Assembly (NCBI GenBank): GCA_009785425.1
Contig: WQWI01000014.1
Coordinates: forward strand, 1 to 48,011
Length of the DNA: 48,011 nt
Reading direction: 5' to 3'
Source of the DNA: Bacteroidales bacterium
Lineage (GTDB): Bacteria; Bacteroidota; Bacteroidia; Bacteroidales; P3
Positions 41,834-48,011 of this stretch are shown here, in pieces (position 1 is the first letter of the stretch; every line of letters starts with the position of its first letter). The notes under the pieces are model-generated. The model saw only the letters and a list, made by a program, of their open reading frames with translations. It was not told the DNA's origin and made no database searches. Made by a program: the position numbers and the translations under genes.

Positions 41834-42250
41834 TTATTCGTGGAATGAAATAATTTTCTCAAAATCAAGTCCTTTTTTATTGTCTAAACAGTTATTTAGT
41901 CTATCAACAAAATTGCTGTAGTTTATCATTTTTATTGCTTCTTCTCTCGTAAAAAAGCCAACCTCTAATGATTCTTTACTAGTACGTGCCTCGCCACTAA
42001 CCACAAATGCTCTCATGATAAAACTAATTACATTTTTTGTCAAGTTTTGATAAATACAATTTATTTCTAATGGTTTTATTGTATAACCAGTTTCTTCTAA
42101 AACCTCTCTAATTGCAGAATTCCAAATACTTTCAGATGGTTCTACAATTCCTCCGGGAAATTCCCAACCTCTTATTGGTCCTTTTATTAATAGTATCTCA
42201 TTTGATTCATTGGTTGCAATAACGCCAACAGAAATAGAATAATTATTCAT
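41834..42250 (-). CDS. NUDIX hydrolase
   Basis: The 138-residue protein has a complete Nudix box from Gly34 to Tyr56: GIVEPSE, then REVLEETGY, which fits G-x5-E-x7-R-E-U-x-E-E-x-G-U. It would hydrolyse a nucleoside diphosphate linked to another group. The preceding WEFPGG is also typical. It lies between an alpha/beta hydrolase gene (17 bases) and the acyltransferase gene (13 bases), in one operon. Substrate is unknown. Confidence 0.93.
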   Translation of the reverse strand: MNNYSISVGVIATNESNEILLIKGPIRGWEFPGGIVEPSESIWNSAIREVLEETGYTIKPLEINCIYQNLTKNVISFIMRAFVVSGEARTSKESLEVGFFTREEAIKMINYSNFVDRLNNCLDNKKGLDFEKIISFHE

Positions 42251-42267
42251 TTGCGTGTAATGTTTTT

Positions 42268-43029
42268 TTATTGATTTTTAAGCCATAATAAACTTTTCTC
42301 TATTGCAGTTTCAAATAACGCCTCTTGTAATTTAAAACCATGATTTCCTCCATGAATAATCTCTATGTATTTTGGTTGATTTGCTAATTCATACGCTTTA
42401 TGAGATAAATCTACATTCGCTATCGGGTCGTCATCTCCATGCACAAATAAAATAGGACAAATAATGTTTTTATACGAATCAAAAACATCAACTTCTTTTA
42501 AACTGTTCAAAAAATCCAAACTGACTTTTTGCGCCCTATCTGTATATACATAACCCTTAGAAAAAATCTCTTCTCCGAATCTTTTCTTGTATCTGTTATA
42601 TAAATCCGCGGACAAACACCACAATAGAAGAGAGTTCACGTCATTTCGCTTTGAAACCACAAGCGAAGCAACGCCCGAACCAAAACTCATTCCCCAAACA
42701 GTAATTTTCAAATTGGTTGCCAATTTTTCTTTCACATAAGATATTACAGCATTCAAATCTTCCATTTCTGTATTTATTGTCATTTCAGAAAAATCCAAAT
42801 CACTATAACCAGAACCTCTGTAATCAAATAAAACACACATTATATTTCTCTGTACAAGTCTCTCCGCAATATCCAAAAACATTCGGCGACTTTCATATCC
42901 AGAAACACTAAAACCGTGCGAAAAAATCACACATCTTTCTATTTGGGCACTTTGTGGTTTCCAAATCATCGCATGAATGCTTGTATTGTTGGAAACAGAA
43001 ATTCTTTCATGAAACTTCATATTACTCAT
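42268..43029 (-). CDS. Alpha/beta hydrolase
   Basis: The 253-residue enzyme has the hydrolase fold: FSHGFSVSGYESRRMF near residue 36 (oxyanion region), FDYRGSGYSDLDFSE near 68, nucleophile Ser115 in GMSFGSG, acid in FVHGDDDPIA near 195 and the catalytic His in GGNHGFKL near 228. It resembles serine aminopeptidase/acyl esterase-type hydrolases. It leads the four-gene cassette operon and has a promoter box 51 bases upstream. The natural substrate is unknown. Confidence 0.92.
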   Translation of the reverse strand: MSNMKFHERISVSNNTSIHAMIWKPQSAQIERCVIFSHGFSVSGYESRRMFLDIAERLVQRNIMCVLFDYRGSGYSDLDFSEMTINTEMEDLNAVISYVKEKLATNLKITVWGMSFGSGVASLVVSKRNDVNSLLLWCLSADLYNRYKKRFGEEIFSKGYVYTDRAQKVSLDFLNSLKEVDVFDSYKNIICPILFVHGDDDPIANVDLSHKAYELANQPKYIEIIHGGNHGFKLQEALFETAIEKSLLWLKNQ

Positions 43030-43080
43030 TTTTATAATTTTTTAATATTACAGAATATCCAATACTTTGTTTGACAAAGT

Positions 43081-43089
43081 GCAAAGATA
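43081..43089 (-). promoter_or_regulatory. Cassette-borne -7 promoter box
   Basis: GCAAAGATA on the plus strand reads TATCTTTGC on the minus strand, 51 bases upstream of the alpha/beta hydrolase ATG and inside the cassette. Confidence 0.65.
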
Positions 43090-43121
43090 CATTTTTCCTA
43101 CAATCATTCAACTGAAAAATT

Positions 43122-43235
43122 CCGCCCGCTTGTCGGGCGGTGGGTGGGCAAAGCCGCAAAATGGCGAAGCCCATTTTGGGGCGAGGGTTGGCGATGCGGT
43201 GTGAGCGTAGCGAACACGGCAAAAGCCAACTATCT
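43122..43235 (+). repeat. Structured leader element, copy 2
   Basis: This is the second copy of the element at 39313-39423, in the same place relative to the attC site and the first gene. It starts with a CCGCCCG/CGGGCGG stem. GTGGGTGGGCAAAGCCG, GGCGAAGCCCATTTT and GCGAACACGGCAAAAGCCAA are shared. A weaker match continues up to site E (about 43312-43352 against 39502-39541). With site E it fills most of the 489-base gap 43030-43518. Confidence 0.65.
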
Positions 43236-43357
43236 TTAAAATTTCTTTGTTCCATTCTTGCCATTTTTAAATCATCTATTCTTATAAATTTTAACTACTT
43301 GTCTTTATCTCTCTGTCTTTTTTCGCTTCCTAATGGCACTGCGCTTGCCTGCATTGC

Positions 43358-43486
43358 CTCTAACGACCGGCGGCTTGGCGAAGTGGCGACGTTTCTATTG
43401 TGGCTACGCTGTCCAGCGTGATGTCTTTTACTTCCTTGAAGTTTCAGCGGAGACGAGTAGCCATTGCGCCAAACCGCAAGTTGGGT
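43358..43486 (-). repeat. attC-like site E
   Basis: Minus-strand R'' ACCCAAC fits RYYYAAC and complements R' of site F (GTTGGGT), extending to 13 of 14 bases. R' is GTTAGAG. The inner arms are GCGGTTTGGCGCAA and CGCCAAGCCGCC. The central loop differs fully from the other sites, as expected for attC. Confidence 0.88.
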
Positions 43487-43518
43487 GCAGTGCACTTTGT
43501 GAGTTTTATTTTCTTGTT

Positions 43519-43959
43519 TTAATCATTAGTTGGATATGTGAAAATTCGGAATAAATCTTTGCAAATTTTGTACAAACAATGTGCAGAACCTATCAAAATA
43601 GGTAAAACCAAAGATTGTTTTCCTAAATGAATGACATTCCAAAAATCCACTTTCAAACAATTTGGGAAAACGAAAATTAAGATGACTGAAACTGCCTCGA
43701 AAACAATTGAATGTTTATAATAGTCTTTTATTCTATGTAACTCCGTTTTATATGGTTTTACTTGGTTTGCGTCCCAAAGTTTTTTTCTTAATGGTGAACT
43801 AAACAAAATTGATAATGAAGAAATTTTAAACCCAATCATTATTGAAAGATAAACAATTAAATCCGAATAACTGTCGAAATTACTGTCAAACACAAAAAAA
43901 CCTGTAATTGTTGAGATAGTTATTATGAGCCAAAAATATGCTAAATCTCTACCTTTCAT
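43519..43959 (-). CDS. Four-helix membrane protein
   Basis: The 146-residue protein has about four membrane helices: YFWLIITISTITGFFVF, LIVYLSIMIGFKISSLSI, SIVFEAVSVILIFVF and LVLPILIGSAHCLY. It has a charged loop (RKKLWDANQVKPYKTELHR) between helices two and three. It overlaps the preceding gene by four bases (ATGA), so the two proteins are made together. A membrane protein with a soluble partner is a common abortive-infection layout (Kiwa is one example), but I cannot assign it to a known system. Confidence 0.75.
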   Translation of the reverse strand: MKGRDLAYFWLIITISTITGFFVFDSNFDSYSDLIVYLSIMIGFKISSLSILFSSPLRKKLWDANQVKPYKTELHRIKDYYKHSIVFEAVSVILIFVFPNCLKVDFWNVIHLGKQSLVLPILIGSAHCLYKICKDLFRIFTYPTND

Positions 43960-44750
43960 CCGCTTATCTCATTTAATAATTTACTACACACTTCGTCTGC
44001 ATTGAATTTCCCGTTGTCGTCTTTCGTTGCAGTTATTTTGATTTTCTGTTGGAAACTCTCTGTATTATAAACAATCCCAAACCCACTTTCATCAATACCA
44101 TTAATCACAAGAGAAGAGATTTTATTATTGCTTTTCTCTTGCGACAAATTTCTGATAAAATTTTCTATTTTGTGCTTATTATATTTGGCTGTTATTGTAA
44201 ATTCATTTGGTGTATCTGTACCTGTTAAGTCTGCGAGTGCTTGTTTTTTATCACTATCACTGCTAAACAAATCGTTTATGTGAGAAAAACTTATCCTACT
44301 GCACTCTTTCAAAGTATTCAAAAACTCGTTAACATCTTTGAATAAAGTTTTTAGTTTGAAATCGGTATTTAATTTTTCTTTTAGCATTTTTTCAAATGCC
44401 GTTTTTTTATGCGAATTAGACAAGTATAACAAGTTTTTCTGAAAATGATAAATGAAAAATGCCTGATTATTCAACTCTGCCTCTGTTATTGTTCGGTTGT
44501 TTTCTCTTTTTTCTCCTGTCTTTATGTCCGTTAAATTTTCATCACGTGGGCTTGGGTTTCCAAAATTGAAAACAAAAAATGCGTAATCTTCTGTTTTTTC
44601 AATATTTATTTCAAAATGTGTCTGGTTATCATTGAATTTTACAGTATCATCAAATAGCGCAAAAGAATTTTTTGACGGAAAAACAAATCTGTCGCCTGAA
44701 CTTGTCGATTCTTCAATCAATTGCATTATTGAAAATGTGATTTCTGCCAT
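43956..44750 (-). CDS. Soluble protein of unknown function, partner of the membrane protein
   Basis: The 264-residue protein starts MAEITFSIMQLIEESTSSGD. It is soluble, with strands in the first third (KTEDYAFFVFNFGNP), a helical middle (FEKMLKEKLNTDFKLKTLF) and a strand-rich end (NEFTITAKYN, GFGIVYNTESFQQKIKI). No catalytic motif is recognised. It is 39 bases downstream of the EcoRI-type endonuclease and overlaps the membrane protein gene. The pair may be a second, separate defence module in the R-M cassette, or an accessory to it. Confidence 0.7.
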   Translation of the reverse strand: MAEITFSIMQLIEESTSSGDRFVFPSKNSFALFDDTVKFNDNQTHFEINIEKTEDYAFFVFNFGNPSPRDENLTDIKTGEKRENNRTITEAELNNQAFFIYHFQKNLLYLSNSHKKTAFEKMLKEKLNTDFKLKTLFKDVNEFLNTLKECSRISFSHINDLFSSDSDKKQALADLTGTDTPNEFTITAKYNKHKIENFIRNLSQEKSNNKISSLVINGIDESGFGIVYNTESFQQKIKITATKDDNGKFNADEVCSKLLNEISG

Positions 44751-44789
44751 TATTCTATTTTATCAAATAGTCAGTATGTTTTTTGCCTT

Positions 44790-45593
44790 TTATTCGGTTA
44801 CGCCTATAATTTTTAGAGAAGTGAGAGCAACATCTTTCATTATTGGCAACATTTCTTCAACAGTCCACTCTGTCGGTTTCGTATAAATCGATACCGCTTG
44901 CAACATAACGGATTGTCCGTCAATAGAGATAAATATATTTTCACAACTGTTTTGGTTGATAGGTAAACTATAATTTGCAGAAGTCAACCTGTCAATCCTG
45001 TTTAGTGAACCTATATCGTGTTTCAAAATAGTTTCTGTTCCGTCCGGTCGTTTTACTGTTATTGGTTCTGTAAGAAAGTTTGAACCTTGCAAAAACAATA
45101 TGTAAGGAAAGTGTTTTTCATCAATCATAATGTTTCTTATTTCATTGATATTTTTATGAGAACGCTCAATAGCGTTCCCCGCTACCATTAATTCTTGGTC
45201 GCTGTTTTTGCCGACCAAAATTCCCTTACTGATATTTTCAATGTCTTTTCCTTGATGTTTGGCTTCACATACTAAAACAATACGCCATTTGCCATTCTTG
45301 TCTTTAACTTCAATAATTCCACCATCGGGTTTTATTGATGCTTTTGCAACAAATATTGTTATCCCTAATCTTGAATCAACCGAATTGAGTTTTGTATTAA
45401 TTTCTTTTTTGTCAATGCTGTTTCTAAAACGAAATTCCAAGTTGGGAAAATCTTTTTTCAAAGTTTCAAAAATTACTTTTGAAAAATCATTTACTGACAC
45501 ATCGTGTGCTTGAGCACTATTACCAAATATTTCCTTTGGTCCTTGACCCCTTATTTTTTCTACTCTTAATCGCTCTGTTTGATTTTTCTTCAT
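44790..45593 (-). CDS. EcoRI-family type II restriction endonuclease
   Basis: The 267-residue protein is a clear EcoRI homologue over its length. The catalytic residues Asp90, Glu110 and Lys112 in KPDGGIIEV and VCEAKHQGKD correspond one residue off to EcoRI Asp91, Glu111 and Lys113. The recognition helix QELMVAGNAIERSHKN keeps Met136, Asn140, Ala141 and Arg144, equivalent to the base-contacting residues of EcoRI. It is therefore predicted to cut GAATTC. It overlaps its methyltransferase gene by four bases (ATGA), with M upstream of R, the reverse of the order I recall for E. coli ecoRI. Confidence 0.96.
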   Translation of the reverse strand: MKKNQTERLRVEKIRGQGPKEIFGNSAQAHDVSVNDFSKVIFETLKKDFPNLEFRFRNSIDKKEINTKLNSVDSRLGITIFVAKASIKPDGGIIEVKDKNGKWRIVLVCEAKHQGKDIENISKGILVGKNSDQELMVAGNAIERSHKNINEIRNIMIDEKHFPYILFLQGSNFLTEPITVKRPDGTETILKHDIGSLNRIDRLTSANYSLPINQNSCENIFISIDGQSVMLQAVSIYTKPTEWTVEEMLPIMKDVALTSLKIIGVTE

Positions 45594-46642
45594 TTCTTTA
45601 TAGCCTTTTTGTTCTTAATCAAAATTCTAAAATATGGACATTTACCATCTATAGATAAATCCTTTTCGTCATTTCCTTTTCTAAATTTAATCAATTCAAA
45701 TTGTGCAGGGTTGAATTTATGCAAAAAGGTAATTGGAACACCCATAACACCATTGTAGTCCATTGGTATATCTTTGGTCTTGTTTACGTTAATAGCATCG
45801 TAATTGTCAAATTTAGGGTATTGACTCTCGTTCCCATAATACGTTTTTGTAAGAACAATATCTTCGTGTCGTTTATATGTATCTAAATTTGTTAACCATA
45901 AACAATTGTTTGTTGAAATTATTCTATTTCCAAAACTATCAATATGAGTTTCTGTTCCATACAGATTGTATTGGTCGGGAACTATAAAACCTGAAATACC
46001 TCTACCCATATTTATGCCTAACCAAGCCTTGTTTTCTTTGATTAGTTTAAATATTTCCTTGTATGTTATCGCATTAATATTTCCTATTATTAAAAATTGT
46101 TTTTCGTATTTCACTAATTGCTCAACATATTCTCTGAATAATGAAAACGGTGGATTTGTTACCACAATATCGGATTGTTTCAAAAGTTCAATACACTCTT
46201 TGCTGCGAAAATCGCCATCTCCTTTAAGACGAGTTAAATAATTTTTATTACTACCGAGCAAAATTTCAACATCTGCTAAATCTACTGCACCGCCATTGTT
46301 CATATCTGGAATTTCTGTAATTTCTATTTTGTGTGGCACTCTCGTTGTTTTGTTTTCTTCGCTTTCATCGTCAAACAAAGAAATTTGTGTGTTAGCGATA
46401 GGTGAGCCGGTGTAACAGGTTGCAATGAGTTTTTTAAGTCCTAAAAAATTAAAATTTTGTGCAAAATATTTAAAAAAATTGCTTTCGTACGGGTCATCAC
46501 AATTGCAATAAACTACTTTGTTTTTAAAGTGTCTTTCGTAAGACTTCAGCTCTCGCTCAATATCGGATAATTGAGTGTAAAACTCGTCTTTTTTGGCATC
46601 TTTTGCCTTGTGCAAATCTTTATTTGTCGAAATTCTTGCCAT
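45590..46642 (-). CDS. EcoRI-family adenine methyltransferase
   Basis: The 350-residue protein resembles M.EcoRI from end to end: NKDLHKAKDAKKDEFYTQ near residue 7, VVYCNCDDPYESNFFKYFA near 43, GDGDFRS near 141, the catalytic SDIVVTNPPFSLF near 155, and the C-terminal YDAINVNKTKDIPMDYNGVM and KCPYFRILIKNK. It adds a methyl group to an adenine in GAATTC, protecting host DNA from the cognate nuclease. The M gene comes first, with its own promoter, so modification can precede cutting. Confidence 0.96.
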   Translation of the reverse strand: MARISTNKDLHKAKDAKKDEFYTQLSDIERELKSYERHFKNKVVYCNCDDPYESNFFKYFAQNFNFLGLKKLIATCYTGSPIANTQISLFDDESEENKTTRVPHKIEITEIPDMNNGGAVDLADVEILLGSNKNYLTRLKGDGDFRSKECIELLKQSDIVVTNPPFSLFREYVEQLVKYEKQFLIIGNINAITYKEIFKLIKENKAWLGINMGRGISGFIVPDQYNLYGTETHIDSFGNRIISTNNCLWLTNLDTYKRHEDIVLTKTYYGNESQYPKFDNYDAINVNKTKDIPMDYNGVMGVPITFLHKFNPAQFELIKFRKGNDEKDLSIDGKCPYFRILIKNKKAIKK

Positions 46643-46657
46643 AATTTATTACAAAGT

Positions 46658-46666
46658 GCAAAGATA
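46658..46666 (-). promoter_or_regulatory. Cassette-borne -7 promoter box
   Basis: TATCTTTGC on the minus strand lies 15 bases before the methyltransferase ATG and inside the cassette that begins at site F. Confidence 0.65.
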
Positions 46667-46733
46667 CAATTTTTTTTCAATTATTTCATTTTTTTGCACT
46701 TTTTTCGATTGCAATAGTGTTGCCCCGCATTGC

Positions 46734-46859
46734 ACCCAACGTCCCGGCAGCTTGGCGTGGGAGGCGGCTCACTGAGGCTCGGGCGGGAGCAAAACCTGCA
46801 AAATAGCACAAAGGTTTCTGCGAGCTACACCGCCTCTCACGCCAAACTGCTTGTTGGGC
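46734..46859 (-). repeat. attC-like site F
   Basis: Minus-strand R'' GCCCAAC is near RYYYAAC, and R' GTTGGGT is a perfect GTTRRRY that complements R'' of site E. The inner arms are CAGTTTGGCGTGAGAGGCGG and CCGCCTCCCACGCCAAGCTG. The R'' partner (a GTTGGGC) should sit in a further site beyond the right end of the window. Confidence 0.85.
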
Positions 46860-46894
46860 GCTGGTGTATGTTTATGTCAACTCTTTTTCAAATT

Positions 46895-47863
46895 TTAAAG
46901 TTTCAATTGACAAAAGACAAAACATTCTTTTTCTTCAACCTTGTGCCGAAAAATTATTTTGCTTACCCCTTCTTTCTGGCTTGATTCTACTTTTATCAAG
47001 GTGTAGTGAAATAATTCAAATAAATCCCGTATTTCTTCTTGTGTCAAATTTTCCAAACATTGTTGTTCTGTAACTCCTTTCGCTTGGGCAAATTGTTCAC
47101 ATCCATTTTTTAGTTTTTCCTGATTCCATTCTACTAATGGGTAATGAAAATAGTCATTATATCCATACTCATCAGTACCGACTAAAAGAAATTTTGAAGC
47201 CTTATGAAAAATATAACCATATTGACCAACTAAACTATCTAAGTTTGTGATTTTTTGTAGTTCTTTCTTCTTATAGGCTGAGGAATAGGCTTCCAATAAG
47301 GCATTTATATAAGTATCTATTTGTTGCTCAATTTGACTATTAGCAATACAATGCGGGCACTCTGTTTTGTCTTGTTGATAAAAATGTCCTTCAGGGCATT
47401 TTTTTATTTCGCTTTCTTTCTCTTTGGATATTTCATTAATCAAATTTACCCAACAGTTCTCGGGCAAGTTTTTCCTTAACCACTCCCAAAAAGGCTCAGT
47501 AATTTCACTTTCTTCATAAGCTGTTGCTATATTATAAAAAATTCCTTCTGTTTTATGATGCTCAACACCTAAGACATTTATAATGGTAGGGAAAGCTTTC
47601 AGATACCAATCCAATGCTTCTTTGAAATAATTCTGCATCATAAAAACTTTGGCGATGTTGCTATAGGTAATGGCTGTATAAAAATGTTCTTCACCTAAAA
47701 CTTTTTCTAAAATATATAGGGATTTTTTGTAATATTCTAATGATTTATTGTAGTTATTCATATCATCATAAATTGCAGCTATATTATTATAACTAGTGGC
47801 TAAACTAGGATGATATTTGTCTAAAGTTTCTTCAATATGTAAGGCTTCATTGCTATATTCCAA
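46895..47863 (-). CDS. 5'-truncated TPR protein with zinc-ribbon-like motif
   Basis: The readable frame has kinesin-light-chain-type TPR units (LATSYNNIAAIYDDMNNYNK, SLEYYKKSLYILEKVLG, AITYSNIAKVFMMQNYFK). A zinc-ribbon-like CPEGHFYQQDKTECPHC follows near residue 155, then an unknown C-terminal domain of about 140 residues. No ATG starts it: the frame is open back to a TAA at 47903-47905 inside the terminal repeat, and the only start candidate is a TTG at 47863 in the middle of a TPR unit. The codons just before (ENYNKAL) still read as TPR, so the true N-terminus is lost at the repeat edge. It is the gene of the last, incomplete cassette, before site F. It may be a regulator or defence scaffold. 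Confidence 0.65.
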   Translation of the reverse strand: MEYSNEALHIEETLDKYHPSLATSYNNIAAIYDDMNNYNKSLEYYKKSLYILEKVLGEEHFYTAITYSNIAKVFMMQNYFKEALDWYLKAFPTIINVLGVEHHKTEGIFYNIATAYEESEITEPFWEWLRKNLPENCWVNLINEISKEKESEIKKCPEGHFYQQDKTECPHCIANSQIEQQIDTYINALLEAYSSAYKKKELQKITNLDSLVGQYGYIFHKASKFLLVGTDEYGYNDYFHYPLVEWNQEKLKNGCEQFAQAKGVTEQQCLENLTQEEIRDLFELFHYTLIKVESSQKEGVSKIIFRHKVEEKECFVFCQLKL

Positions 47864-47888
47864 TGCTTTGTTATAATTTTCTTGTTTT

Positions 47889-48006
47889 GGTTCAAGATTA
47901 GATTAGTGGATTTTTTCTGATATTTTTCTGCAAATATACGAATAAATTTTGATTTCTGAAATTATATCGAAATTCGCACTCTTTTATGTGCAAATAAAGC
48001 TTGTGT
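47889..48006 (-). repeat. Terminal inverted repeat, right copy
   Basis: This is the exact reverse complement of 1-118, with five further bases to the window end. Its -7 box (47930-47938, minus strand) points inward toward the truncated TPR gene. The same five codons before the junction (SNLEP, then K) are read in the frame that enters both flanking open frames. Confidence 0.95.
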
Positions 48007-48011
48007 TTATG

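Larger units (their letters stand above)
29416..48011 (-). mobile_element. Integron-type gene-cassette array
   Basis: Six attC-like palindromes split this region into cassettes in one orientation, genes reading leftward and each followed by its attC. Taking the cut as G/TT in R', complete cassettes are 29422-30012, 30013-34796, 34797-39551, 39552-43363 and 43364-46739, with a sixth starting at 46740 and running off the right end. R'' of each site complements R' of the next site upstream: B with C (9/9 bases), C with D (7/7, then 3 of 5), D with E (13/14), E with F (13/14) and A with B (6/7). This is the signature of cassette circles inserted by an integron integrase. The integrase and attI should lie beyond 48011. 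Cassettes are larger than usual and mostly defence-related. Confidence 0.85.

Noticed and set aside
29416-46859. CRISPR array or IS terminal repeats as an explanation of the six palindromes
   Set aside because: Spacing is in kilobases, each unit is a long imperfect palindrome with variable centre, and no Cas or transposase gene is present.
1-48011. tRNA or rRNA genes
   Set aside because: No cloverleaf with a GGTTCRA-type T loop or rRNA core sequence was noticed in the intergenic regions.

Overview
The window looks like a chromosomal contig from a Bacteroidetes (probably Bacteroidales) bacterium. The evidence is the repeated Bacteroidetes-type -7 promoter box (TAnnTTTGC) just upstream of genes on both strands, a SusC/SusD (RagA/RagB) pair, a lipoprotein of the DUF4249 type, DUF4369/DUF5106-type thioredoxin proteins, and moderate-to-low GC. 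Integration and phylogeny beyond that cannot be judged from sequence reading alone.

Positions 1-29200 are mostly ordinary chromosome: a remnant of a mobile-element nuclease domain, a DUF4249 lipoprotein, a DUF4160/DUF2442 pair, holB, rpsU, panB, two VOC proteins with an AraC regulator, an RluA-type pseudouridine synthase, a secreted serpin, folA, a thioredoxin-like protein, a minus-strand operon (M28/glutaminyl cyclase-like lipoprotein, polysaccharide flippase, CPBP protease), cinA, a nucleotide-sugar group (ugd, rfbD, phosphosugar mutase), two exported TldD/TldE-like proteins, and a SusC/SusD uptake locus preceded by a small His-rich protein. Several intergenic gaps hold palindromic REP/MITE-like repeats.

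Positions about 29416-48011 are very different: AT-rich, all genes on the minus strand, and cut into blocks by six 125-130 bp imperfect palindromes that I interpret as integron attC sites. The key evidence is that the outer 7-9 bases at one end of each site (R'') are complementary not to its own other end but to the R' end of the next site upstream. This is what site-specific cassette insertion predicts. Five complete cassettes (about 0.6, 4.8, 4.8, 3.8 and 3.4 kb) and one incomplete one are visible. Most are multigene and several carry their own promoter, unlike classical short promoterless cassettes. Contents: a small LRR-like protein; a PstI/BsuBI-type restriction-modification system with an OLD-family nuclease and an HTH regulator; two AbiH-like proteins with a pentapeptide-like partner; an alpha/beta hydrolase, NUDIX, hexapeptide acyltransferase and membrane protein operon; an EcoRI/M.EcoRI homologous pair with two further unknown genes; and a truncated TPR protein. 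The array is best read as a defence-rich integron. The integrase should lie beyond the right edge and is not visible here.

The two ends of the window are a perfect 118 bp inverted repeat that carries a promoter box pointing inward and leads into two different, 5'-incomplete reading frames. It is either a real recombining repeat or the repeat at which the assembly broke.
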